NCBI GenBank assembly: GCA_027627705.1
Contig: CP091242.1
Span: 1,065,765 to 1,129,764 of the forward strand
Direction: 5' to 3'
Length of the DNA: 64,000 nt
DNA from: Hyphomonadaceae bacterium BL14
Lineage (GTDB): Bacteria; Pseudomonadota; Alphaproteobacteria; Caulobacterales; Maricaulaceae
Part shown: in pieces, positions 51,001-57,880 of the stretch
Numbering within the stretch: the first letter of the stretch is position 1
Layout of the letters: each line of letters begins with the position of its first letter
Notes under the pieces: generated by a model
The model's database searches: none
What the model saw: the letters and a program-made list of their open reading frames with translations, nothing else
Told to the model about the DNA's origin: nothing
Translations under genes and position numbers: made by a program

Positions 51001-51215
51001 AGCCGTTCATCGTCGAGTCCTGGACCCAGACCAATGCTTACCTCCAGTATGATGTGAGCCGTCCGGGTCCGCTCGATGGCCTTCGGGTGCGCGTGGGTGC
51101 CAATAATATCTTCGATGTGGACCCGCCACTCGCCGACGAGACCAACGGCTATGACGCGGCCTATCACAGCGTTCGCGGACGCCAGATCTACGTCGACCTG
51201 CGCATGCAGTTCTGA
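48096..51215 (+). CDS. TonB-dependent outer-membrane receptor
   Basis: 1039 aa from ATG 48096 (GGGAGGAAGTC). Signal peptide MSVRGILKSGTALGVLALCGTALA. The plug domain follows: DVIIVTGTNIRGARINEALPVTILTEADIAAIG (TonB box region and plug, about 45-80), LRSIGSSGTLVLLNGRRVVNHP and ASAIYGSDAVAGVFN. The beta-barrel runs to a C-terminal aromatic residue (QIYVDLRMQF), as needed for BAM insertion. Cys pairs around 310-330 and 710-740 fit disulfide loops. The substrate is unknown; large receptors of this kind in marine Caulobacterales-like bacteria often import oligosaccharides or peptides. A two-arm stem-loop follows. Confidence 0.94.
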   Translation: MSVRGILKSGTALGVLALCGTALAQEPVATQPQPPAARQAQAQANDVIIVTGTNIRGARINEALPVTILTEADIAAIGGVDGEDLIRSLPAQGSVQFRNDNNTTNNNARGDIASINLRSIGSSGTLVLLNGRRVVNHPSTQAELSTPVTTVNVNALPVSGISRVEVLNDGASAIYGSDAVAGVFNTILTDNFTGFNVQARHLWATGNGLNEQTLTVRAGEDFNGGRTNVSFSAQYSRREGLFANEIPVASSEDLRPFLIGTSFEGDLSFDNRATQTPWGQWTLRTTTATRVRRNGAILTSPAGVFHFQPDTFAGCLGNTANALSVPGLCIDDGAQDRNLRYDGATERSIISDRDRFNAFAFVNHDLDNGMELYGEFGFYWAETRSTNEPRNGIGATNISVPAQYYYNPFGPVTFSDGRPNPNRLSGLTNVPAGGLPVFTDAGRYRFVDVGFRDIVVVNSQFRALAGARGTFGQSGWDWDSAVLYNRSHAEDTENNSISRTLLQRELMKETPDVYNLFNGGSPANPSVGDATPNPRNLIEPFLVDVVRDSTAELALADFRVSNGALFNVPGGPVGFAAGVEARYESYNEDRDARVDGTITFTDAVTGEVSETDIYGTSPTPDSSGSREVLAAFAEASIPLVSPDMNIPLVDTFDVQIAARYEEYSDFGGSGIKPRIAAAWVPFAGLKFRGAYSEGFRAPNLIVINEGVDRSNAREDSYACEAGVRNGSFANFGACTGFSEGRIERRAVSDDIGPEDATNITYGFVFEPSGFQGPLSFLNGLTVTVDRWEIQRQNVVGVFGAENHISLDYLLRLQGQSNPNVVREAPNADQIAYFNAAGLDPAGDILFIRDTYDNNENIDVEGWDYGVYYTIDDTPIGDFNIKLNASYLDTYFIALSPGAQRIRDAVDSGLISNEITVSQEGEIIRQDGQPEWRISGGVTWRHDSGFGAGVRADYTSDFIDTGAGLNPAGEPFIVESWTQTNAYLQYDVSRPGPLDGLRVRVGANNIFDVDPPLADETNGYDAAYHSVRGRQIYVDLRMQF

Positions 51216-51226
51216 TTGAGCCAAGC

Positions 51227-51257
51227 CGGGGTGCCGTCTGATTCAGGCGGCACCCCG
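51227..51257 (+). terminator. Stem-loop after the TonB receptor gene
   Basis: CGGGGTGCCG (51227-51236) pairs with CGGCACCCCG (51248-51257), loop of 11 bases. It lies 11 nt after the receptor stop and 9 nt before the next ATG. No U-tract, so it may attenuate or protect the mRNA rather than terminate. Confidence 0.45.
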
Positions 51258-51265
51258 ATTGTGTC

Positions 51266-52132
51266 ATGCGCGCTGCCCTCACCCTCATCCTGACCGTGTT
51301 CGCGGTGCTGACTGCGCCTGCCTCTGGCCAGGCGCTGCGCACGGGCAGCTTCGTGTTTTCCGATTGGCCGGGACCGCCGCTGCGCGTGTTCTTCGCCGAG
51401 CCGGCACCCGACGCCATGACCGGTGCGCCGGTCGTGATTGTCCTGCATGGCGTGGACCGCAATGCCGATGACTATGCCCGTAACTGGGAAGGTCTGGCGG
51501 GTTCCCTCGGGCTCAGGGTCTACGCGCCGGAATTTACCGCCGAAGCCTTCCCCGGCGCAGAGATGTACAATCTGGGCGGTCTGGGTACGGACGGGCCCTT
51601 CGCCTACGCCGCCTTCGAGCCATTGTTCGACGCGATCGCCGCCCGAGGCGGTGACGCGGCCGGTTATCATCTGTTTGGTCATTCGGCTGGCGCGCAGGTC
51701 GCCCATCGCGCCGTGCTGCTGGAGCCGCTGCCGCGCCTCATCACCGCCTACGCCGCCAATGCCGGCTGGTATGCCCTGCCCCATGAGGGCGTGGCCTGGC
51801 CCTATGGCCTCAGCGGCGCAGGCATCGAAGAGGCGGCAGTGCGCGCCTGGCTGGAAGCCCCGCTGATGATTTTGCTGGGCGACCAGGACACTGATCCGCG
51901 CCACCGCTATCTGCGGCGCACGCCCGAAGCCGCCGCCCAGGGGCCCCACCGCTATGCCAGGGGCACCTTTTTTGCCAGCGTCGGCCGGGCTCAGGCTGAA
52001 GCAATCGGCGCTGACTTCAACTGGAGGGTTGGGTCGGTTCCCGGCGTCGCCCACGACAATGCCGCCATGGCGCAGGCCGCGGCGGCGCTGATTGCGCAAT
52101 ATCCCGACGGCTTCGCCGCACCCGCCGAATAA
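51266..52132 (+). CDS. Secreted alpha/beta hydrolase (polyhydroxybutyrate depolymerase/esterase-like)
   Basis: 288 aa with a signal peptide (MRAALTLILTVFAVLTAPASGQA). Hydrolase landmarks are VIVLHGVDRNADDYARNWEGLA (oxyanion HG, about 55-76), nucleophile LFGHSAGAQVAHRAVLL (GHSAG, about 135-150), LLGDQDTDPRHRYL (Asp region, about 205) and VPGVAHDNAAMA (His about 260). Likely an esterase/phospholipase acting in the periplasm. It lies between the TonB receptor and the transporter genes on the same strand, possibly one locus. Confidence 0.88.
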   Translation: MRAALTLILTVFAVLTAPASGQALRTGSFVFSDWPGPPLRVFFAEPAPDAMTGAPVVIVLHGVDRNADDYARNWEGLAGSLGLRVYAPEFTAEAFPGAEMYNLGGLGTDGPFAYAAFEPLFDAIAARGGDAAGYHLFGHSAGAQVAHRAVLLEPLPRLITAYAANAGWYALPHEGVAWPYGLSGAGIEEAAVRAWLEAPLMILLGDQDTDPRHRYLRRTPEAAAQGPHRYARGTFFASVGRAQAEAIGADFNWRVGSVPGVAHDNAAMAQAAAALIAQYPDGFAAPAE

Positions 52133-52150
52133 TCGAGATCAGGACACGTC

Positions 52151-53626
52151 ATGACCGCATCCGAACCTGCAGCCGGCCCGGCCCTGTACCAGCGCATCGG
52201 TCTGGTCCTCGGACCGGTCGCCGCGGCACTTGTGGCCACCGTCTTCGCACCCGAAGGCCTGCCGCGCGAGGCCGTTCTGGTGGCCGCAATCGGCGTGCTG
52301 ATGGCGATCTGGTGGGCGACCGAAGCCATTCCCGTCGCGGTCACTGCTTTCCTGCCTCTGGTCGCGCTGCCCATTCTGGACGTCGCGCCGCTGAGCAGTA
52401 TGGCCGCGCCCTACGCCAATCCGATCATCTATTTGTTCTTCGGCGGCTTCGTGATCGCCCTGGCCATCGAGCGCTGCGGCCTCCACCGGCGCATTGCGCT
52501 GAGCGTGTTCGCGCTGTCTGGCGCCGATGCGCGCGGTCTGGTCGCCGGGTTCATGATTGCGGCGGCGTTCGTGAGCATGTGGATCTCCAACACCTCCACG
52601 ACGCTGATGCTCCTGCCCATCGCGGTTTCGGTGGTGACTGTCATCGCCGAAACCATGCCGACGTTGTCCTTGCGCCAGCGCAGTAATTTCGGGATCTCGC
52701 TGCTGCTGGGACTGGCCTATGGCGCGACGCTGGGCGGGATGGCGACGCTCGTGGGCACGCCGCCCAACGCCTTCATGGCCGGCTTCATGGCCGATAACTA
52801 TGGCGTGGAGATCGATTTTGCGCGCTGGATGCTGGTGGGCCTGCCGGTCACGCTGGTGCTGCTGCCGCTGGCCTGGCTGCTGATGACCCGGATCATGTTC
52901 CCGATCGACTTCAAGGCCTCGCCCGAAACGCTGCGCTACATCCAGTCCATGCGCACGAGCCTGGGGACCATGAGCAAGGCCGAGGTGCGCACCGCCGGCC
53001 TGTTCCTGTTTCTGGTGGCCGGCTGGCTCGGGCGCGGCTGGCTGGAAGGCCTGCCCTTCGTGGGCGAACTCAGCGACACGGGCGTGGCGATGATCGCCGC
53101 AATGGCGGCCTTCCTCATCCCGTCAGGCAAGAAGGGCGAGGCGCTGATGACCTAGGATACCATGTCCCGCCTGCCCTGGGGCGTGCTGATCCTGTTCGGC
53201 GGCGGCCTCGCCCTGGCCGCGGCGGTGAGCAGCTCGGGCCTGGCGCTGTGGCTGGGCCAACAGCTCGCCGGGCTCGGGACCGTCAACGCCGTGCTGCTGG
53301 TGGTCGCCGCCACGGCACTGGTGATATTCCTGACCGAACTGACCAGCAATCTGGCCACCACCGCCACCTTCCTGCCGGTCATCGCGGCCATCGGCGTGGA
53401 AACCGGACAGGATCCGCTGGTCTATGTCATCCCGGTCACGCTGGCGGCGAGCTGCGCCTTCATGCTGCCGGTAGCCACACCGCCCAATGCGGTGGTGTTC
53501 AGCTCGGGCCTGGTCGCGATCCCGACCATGGCGCGGGTGGGCCTGGTGCTCAATATCATCGCCGTGGCCGTGCTCAGCGTCGTGGCCCTGGTGGTCGCGC
53601 CGGCGGTATTCGGAACGGCCAGCTGA
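52151..53626 (+). pseudogene. SLC13/DASS anion:sodium symporter interrupted by an in-frame amber codon
   Basis: Reading 52151 to 53626 in one frame gives a full-length dicarboxylate/anion symporter of about 491 codons, but codon 335 is TAG (53153-53155). The first part (334 aa) contains WISNTSTTLMLLPIAVSVV with the first SNT sodium motif. The second part begins at ATG 53162 and contains SRLPWGVLILFGGGLALA, LTSNLATTATFLP and ATPPNAVVF. In the family the position before DT(A/M)xRLPWGVLxLFGGG is normally Trp, so TGG to TAG is the simplest event. The gene may be nonfunctional, read through at low level, or a sequencing error. It would have two separate halves otherwise. Confidence 0.85.
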
Positions 53627-53684
53627 GGCGGATGCCACAACCGGGACCGCACCGTGTGTCGGCGATCCGGCTGAAGGAATTTTA

Positions 53685-53760
53685 TGGTGGGCGGTGACGG
53701 GCTCGAACCGCCGACCCTCTCGGTGTAAACGAGATGCTCTACCAACTGAGCTAACCGCCC
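53685..53760 (-). tRNA. tRNA-Val (TAC)
   Basis: Minus-strand cloverleaf: acceptor GGGCGGT/ACCGCCC, D-arm GCTCAGTTGGTAGAGC, anticodon arm TCTCG-TTTACAC-CGAGA with anticodon TAC, T-arm GGCGGTTCGAGCCCGTC. Encoded CCA ends at 53685. Just downstream of the interrupted transporter gene and upstream of the pheA stop. Confidence 0.96.
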
Positions 53761-53771
53761 TTGGCCTCTAT

Positions 53772-54938
53772 CTACTCCGCCCGGCCCGCCGGCTTCAACC
53801 GGTCTGATCCGTAGCAGCCGAGCTGACGCACGGTTTTGGCATGCTTGCCCAGATGCGCCAATGCGCGCGCCACGGCCGGATCATCCTCATGGCCCTCCAG
53901 ATCAAGGAAGAAGAGCTGTTCCCACGGCGCGCCTGCCACGGGCCGGCTTTCCAGCTTGGTCAGATTGACGCCTTCAGTGCGGAAGCCTTCCAGCGCGCTG
54001 ATCAGCGAGCCGGCCTCGTCACTGGTGACCACCACCAGCGAGGTCTTGCACGGCAATAGCGGCGAGGCTGGTGCCGGGTCCAGCGCCAGCGAGACAAAGC
54101 GCGTCTCATTGCCGGCGAAGTCGGAAATATTGGGCTCGATGACATTGAGCCCGAACAGGCGCGCCGCATCCGGGCTGGCCACGGCGGCCACGCCTGCGCC
54201 TTCGTCCAGCGCCCGCTCCAGCGCGCGGGTGGTCGAGGAAACCGGGACTTTCTGCAGGTCCGGGCGCGCATTTAGCCAGCGCTGGGCCTGGCGCAGCGCC
54301 TGGGGGTGGCCGTAGACGGTGCGCACCACACCCACATCGCTCGCCTTGCCAATCAGGGCGTGGATGATGCGCTGATGGTGCTCGCCGGCGATTTTCAGCC
54401 GGGTCTCGCGCAGGAGGTCATAGACCTCCACAATGCCGCCCGTGGCCGTGTTCTCGATAGGCAGGAAGCCGTATTCTGCCTCGCCCGCCTCCACCGTGGC
54501 GAAGATGGCGGCATAGTCACGCTTGATCACCGGGGCCACGCCGGAATAGCGCCCCGAGTAATGGGCATAGACGCCAAAGTGGGAGTAGCTGCCAGGCCCG
54601 CCGAGATACGCCACCCGCGCCTCGGTCAGCAGCCGGTCGCCCGCGCGGGCGTCCAGCCCGGCTCGCTGGCGGCGCAGGGAATCGTCGATGATCGCCTGGA
54701 ACAAGGTCTCGATGAAGCGCGCGTCCAGTCCCGCTTCGCCGCCCATCTTCACGGCGCGCGCGATCACGTCCTGCTCGCGTTCCACATCGCGCACCGGGGT
54801 CTGCTCGCCGGCTTTCAGCGCGCCCAGCGCCTCGCCCAGGCGGCGGCGTTCGGCCAACAGCCTGATCAGCTCGGCATCCGCCCGGTCGATGGCGGCGCGC
54901 AGGACGGCGCGTTCATTGCGCGGTTCGGGCGGGGTCAT
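53772..54938 (-). CDS. pheA: Chorismate mutase/prephenate dehydratase (P-protein)
   Basis: 388-aa bifunctional enzyme making phenylpyruvate from chorismate. The chorismate mutase domain (about 5-95) starts with LRAAIDRADAELIRLLAERRRLGEALGALK. The prephenate dehydratase domain (about 108-285) has VAYLGGPGSYSH, YGFLPIENTATGGIVEVYDLL and the TRF-type motif NETRFVSLA (Thr-Arg-Phe). The ACT regulatory domain (about 300-380) includes PGSLISALEGF-like DEAGSLISALEGFRTEGVNLTKLESRP, the phenylalanine-binding ESRP. Expression appears to be controlled by an upstream attenuator. Confidence 0.96.
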   Translation of the reverse strand: MTPPEPRNERAVLRAAIDRADAELIRLLAERRRLGEALGALKAGEQTPVRDVEREQDVIARAVKMGGEAGLDARFIETLFQAIIDDSLRRQRAGLDARAGDRLLTEARVAYLGGPGSYSHFGVYAHYSGRYSGVAPVIKRDYAAIFATVEAGEAEYGFLPIENTATGGIVEVYDLLRETRLKIAGEHHQRIIHALIGKASDVGVVRTVYGHPQALRQAQRWLNARPDLQKVPVSSTTRALERALDEGAGVAAVASPDAARLFGLNVIEPNISDFAGNETRFVSLALDPAPASPLLPCKTSLVVVTSDEAGSLISALEGFRTEGVNLTKLESRPVAGAPWEQLFFLDLEGHEDDPAVARALAHLGKHAKTVRQLGCYGSDRLKPAGRAE

Positions 54939-54956
54939 GATGGTCTCCTGACAAAC

Positions 54957-54981
54957 AAAAACCCCCGCCGGGCGGCGGGGG
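54957..54981 (-). terminator. Attenuator terminator hairpin upstream of pheA
   Basis: On the minus strand CCCCCGCC and GGCGGGGG pair (54962-54981) with a four-base loop, followed by TTTTT (54961-54957) and then the pheA ribosome site (AGGAG) 15 nt later. The left arm CCGCCCC also belongs to an alternative pairing: GGGGACTGG (55017-55025) with CCAGTCCGCCCC (54978-54989). The two structures exclude each other, which is what an attenuator needs. Confidence 0.72.
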
Positions 54982-55012
54982 CGGACTGGTCTTCATCTTC
55001 AAACAGACGAGC

Positions 55013-55078
55013 TCAGCCAGTCCCCTCCGGGCCGCTGGTATAGCCAATAAAAGGATAGAGGGCCGGGCGCGTGATCAT
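55013..55078 (-). CDS. Candidate pheA leader peptide
   Basis: 21-codon ORF from ATG 55078 ending at TGA 55013, beginning MITRPALYPFIGYTSG and carrying LYPFIGY (one Phe, two Tyr). Its last codons (GAG GGG ACT GGC) form the left arm of the antiterminator stem. An in-frame ATG at 55090 would add four residues (MLRR). No ribosome site precedes either start; a TTGACC lies about 36 nt upstream of the second ATG, so the transcript could begin near the ATG, like the leaderless trpL of Sinorhizobium. Few control codons for Phe, so sensing is uncertain. Confidence 0.45.
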   Translation of the reverse strand: MITRPALYPFIGYTSGPEGTG

Positions 55079-55200
55079 GCGGCGCAGCATGGCGCAGGGC
55101 TGATCGTCCGGTCAAGCTGGAAAACCGCACGCGTTGACACGGGCGCTGCAGCACGCTCCGATCACGGCAAGGCATCCATTGCCGGGGACAGGAGATCGTC

Positions 55201-55851
55201 ATGCCCATGCGCTTCACCGCCGCCATTGCCGCCGCTGTGTCAGCCGTTCTGTTGGCCGCCTGCACCGAACCGGGAGAGCAATCTGCCGGGCCGGTGCCCG
55301 CCCAGCCGCCTCATGCCGTGATCGAAACCTCGCTCGGCGATATCCGCATCGCGCTGCACGCCGACCGTGCGCCGGTGAGCGTCGCCAATTTCCTCGCCCA
55401 TATAGAGGCGGGCACATTCGATAACGGTGAATTCTACCGCGTGGTGCGCGATGATAATGACCGGCCCGAGATCGAGACCCCAATGAATTTGATCCAGGGC
55501 GGCTGGGGGTTCGAGGGCCTGCCCGAAGCGGACGGCATTGCCCATGAAGGCACGGACATGACCGGCCTGTTCCATGTGCGCGGCGCGGTCTCCATGGCCC
55601 GCTATGATGTGGGCACAGCGACCACCGAGTTCTTCATCATGCTCAATGACACGCCCGGCCTCGACGCCGGACCCGGCGGGCGCAATCCGGGCGATGAGGC
55701 GGGCTATGCCGTGTTTGGCCAGGTGGTGGAGGGCATCGAGATCGCCGAGGCGATCATGAACAGGCCCGCCGGACGCGAAGATGCGCCCGACGGCTTCGCC
55801 CACCAGTTCCTCACCGAACCGGTGACCATCCGCGCGATCCGGGCGGAGTGA
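55201..55851 (+). CDS. Peptidylprolyl isomerase, cyclophilin type, lipoprotein
   Basis: 216 aa. Signal peptide with lipobox (AVLLAACTEPG; Cys about 21), so a probable periplasmic lipoprotein. The cyclophilin domain is about 38-213, with ALHADRAPVSVANFLAHIEAGTFDNGEFYRVVRD, LIQGGWGFEGLPEADG, the catalytic pattern ARYDVGTATTEFFIMLNDTPGLDAGP (TTEFFI) and YAVFGQVVEGIEIAEAIMN. It catalyses cis-trans proline isomerisation during folding. AGGAGATCGTC before the ATG. A TTGACA (55134-55139) lies upstream, possible -35. Confidence 0.93.
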   Translation: MPMRFTAAIAAAVSAVLLAACTEPGEQSAGPVPAQPPHAVIETSLGDIRIALHADRAPVSVANFLAHIEAGTFDNGEFYRVVRDDNDRPEIETPMNLIQGGWGFEGLPEADGIAHEGTDMTGLFHVRGAVSMARYDVGTATTEFFIMLNDTPGLDAGPGGRNPGDEAGYAVFGQVVEGIEIAEAIMNRPAGREDAPDGFAHQFLTEPVTIRAIRAE

Positions 55852-55863
55852 CGGCGCACGCCT

Positions 55864-57036
55864 CTATCGCGTCGCGTTGAACAGCTCGCGTCCGATTAGC
55901 ATGCGCCGGATCTCGCTGGTGCCGGCACCGATCTCGTAGAGCTTGGCGTCGCGCAACAGGCGGCCCGTGGGATATTCGTTGATATAGCCGTTGCCGCCCA
56001 GGATCTGGATGGCGTCGAGTGCGCACTGGGTCGCGGCTTCCGCTGCGAACAGAATGGCACCTGCTGCGTCCTGGCGCGTGGTCCGGCCCCGGTCGCACGC
56101 TTGCGCCACGGCATAGACATAGGCGCGCGCCGCGGTCATGCGCGTATACATGTCAGCGATCTTGCCCTGGATCAGCTGGAACTCGCCGATCGCCTGGCCG
56201 AATTGCTTGCGCTCATGGACATAGGGCATGACCACATCCATGCACGCCTGCATGATCCCGATGGGACCCGACGCCAGCACGGCGCGCTCATAATCGAGCC
56301 CGCTCATCAGCACGCGTACCCCGCCGCCGATGGAGCCGAGCACGTTCTCCTCGGGCACTTCGCAGTTTTCGAACACCAGCTCGCCGGTTTCCGAGCCGCG
56401 CATGCCCAGCTTGTCGAGCTTCTGGGCCACGGAGAAGCCCGCCATTCCCTTCTCGATCAGGAAGGCGGTGATGCCTTTCGAACCTGCTTGCGGATCGGTC
56501 TTGGCATAAACCACCAGCACGTCGGCGCTGGGCCCGTTGGTGATCCACATCTTGGAGCCGTTGAGGACGTAGCGGTCACCCTTTTTCTCGGCTTTCAGGC
56601 GCATGGAGACCACGTCGGAGCCGGCCCCCGTCTCACTCATGGCCAGCGCGCCCACATGCTCGCCGCTGATCAGCTTTGGCAGATAGCGCGCGCGCTGATC
56701 GTCATTGCCGTTGAGGCGGATCTGGTTGACGCACAGGTTCGAATGGGCACCGTAGGACAGCCCCACCGAGGCTGACGCCCGGCTGATCTCTTCCATGGCG
56801 ATGCAGTGCTCGAGATAGCCGAGCCCGGACCCGCCCAGCTCCTCTTCCACCGTGATGCCCAGAAGGCCCAGCGCGCCCATCTCCTGCCAGAGATCGGCCG
56901 GGAATGTGTCCGTGGCGTCGATCTGCGCAGCGCGCGGCGCAATTTTATCGGAAGCGAAGGAGCGCACGGTGTCGCGCAGCATCTCCGCCGTGTCGCCGAG
57001 TGCAAACTCGAGCGTGGGATATTGATTGGCTGTCAT
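55864..57036 (-). CDS. ivd: Isovaleryl-CoA dehydrogenase
   Basis: FAD acyl-CoA dehydrogenase of leucine catabolism, oxidising isovaleryl-CoA to 3-methylcrotonyl-CoA. 390 aa from ATG 57036. Landmarks are [30 protein letters not shown] (about 75-105), [22 protein letters not shown] (about 134), [34 protein letters not shown] (with the Glu typical of IVD in the LDYERAV stretch) and [51 protein letters not shown]. Isolated from other leucine genes within the window; a carboxylase alpha gene lies at the end of the window. Confidence 0.93.
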   Translation of the reverse strand: MTANQYPTLEFALGDTAEMLRDTVRSFASDKIAPRAAQIDATDTFPADLWQEMGALGLLGITVEEELGGSGLGYLEHCIAMEEISRASASVGLSYGAHSNLCVNQIRLNGNDDQRARYLPKLISGEHVGALAMSETGAGSDVVSMRLKAEKKGDRYVLNGSKMWITNGPSADVLVVYAKTDPQAGSKGITAFLIEKGMAGFSVAQKLDKLGMRGSETGELVFENCEVPEENVLGSIGGGVRVLMSGLDYERAVLASGPIGIMQACMDVVMPYVHERKQFGQAIGEFQLIQGKIADMYTRMTAARAYVYAVAQACDRGRTTRQDAAGAILFAAEAATQCALDAIQILGGNGYINEYPTGRLLRDAKLYEIGAGTSEIRRMLIGRELFNATR

Positions 57037-57089
57037 GGCACGCGAGATACCACGCCGGGGCACCCGGTCAAGCGGCGGCGCAGCAGCAC

Positions 57090-57188
57090 TCAGGCATAGA
57101 CCACTGCGCCCATCATGGCGGCGATCCCGGCGGCTGCGCTCAGCGCCGCGCCAAGGCGCCGCCAGGCCGCGTCTTCAGGGCCGGACAT
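57090..57188 (-). CDS. Candidate 32-aa single-helix micro-ORF
   Basis: ATG 57188 overlaps the 3' end of the upstream membrane-protein gene by 14 nt. The product would be [20 protein letters not shown] followed by a short hydrophobic end ([12 protein letters not shown]), one possible membrane helix. No ribosome site beyond coupling. Translation is uncertain. Confidence 0.3.
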   Translation of the reverse strand: MSGPEDAAWRRLGAALSAAAGIAAMMGAVVYA

Positions 57189-57777
57189 CGCCCGTACATA
57201 AAAAATAGCTCATCCAGATCACGATAGCGGCCAGCACCACCGGTTCGAACACCCCGTTATCGCCGCCCGGCCCGGCTAGCGTCGAGGCCGGTTCGGCAAC
57301 GCTGATCACCACCAGAAATCCGAACAGCCCGTACTGCGCGCCCCGAACACTTGCCGTCAGGGAGCGCCTCTCAAGCCGCCAAACCTGAGCCGAAGCGAAC
57401 AACATCATGCCAAAGGCGAGAGCACCGAGAAACAGCGGGACGGCGACCGAGGCAGCCCGCCAGAACTGGCCTTCCCCTGCGGCGGTGCGCACGCCTTCCC
57501 CTATGGCGACGACGGCACCTCCAGCTTGAGGCACGGCAAGGGAGATTGCGATCAGTCCTGCAAACAGGCCGAGCACCAGGAACGGCCCGGGGGCCAGCAA
57601 GAAGCCGCGGCGGCCCTCATTCTCGATAGCGTCAAGTTGCGGCGTCAGCAGGCGCGGATGAAGGAGGACCGCCACCAGTGTCGGGAGGATCAATATGAGA
57701 CCCAGCGACAGCTGCGTCAGCGCGCCATCGATCACCCCCAGCGTCCGCCGGCCTTCGGTTACCGCCTCATCTGCCAT
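57175..57777 (-). CDS. Unknown integral membrane protein
   Basis: 200 aa with five hydrophobic helices (about 20-40, 60-85, 108-130, 145-165, 178-195) and an acidic N-terminus (MADEAVTEGRRTLGVIDGAL). No motif that I recognise; the C-terminus reads VVLAAIVIWMSYFLC. Upstream of ivd on the same strand with a small ORF between. Function unknown. Confidence 0.7.
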   Translation of the reverse strand: MADEAVTEGRRTLGVIDGALTQLSLGLILILPTLVAVLLHPRLLTPQLDAIENEGRRGFLLAPGPFLVLGLFAGLIAISLAVPQAGGAVVAIGEGVRTAAGEGQFWRAASVAVPLFLGALAFGMMLFASAQVWRLERRSLTASVRGAQYGLFGFLVVISVAEPASTLAGPGGDNGVFEPVVLAAIVIWMSYFLCTGDVRP

Positions 57778-57880
57778 GCACGCCCCTTCCCGGGACTGAC
57801 TTTGGCGCCAAGCGCAGTTTCGGTCCAGCGCCTTGGCGCGAGGGCCGTGCCAGAGGAAAGGTGAGGCGTAGCCGGTCGGG

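Noticed and set aside
53162..53626. Treating the second half of the SLC13 gene as an independent small transporter
   Set aside because: It starts in the middle of a conserved helix region and shares frame with the first half across one amber codon.
54999..55265. Alternative frame over the pheA leader carrying FYWLYQ, which looks like an aromatic control peptide
   Set aside because: No start codon close enough to the aromatic codons and no hairpin register; the frame with ATG 55078 fits the antiterminator arm better. Kept only as a competitor.
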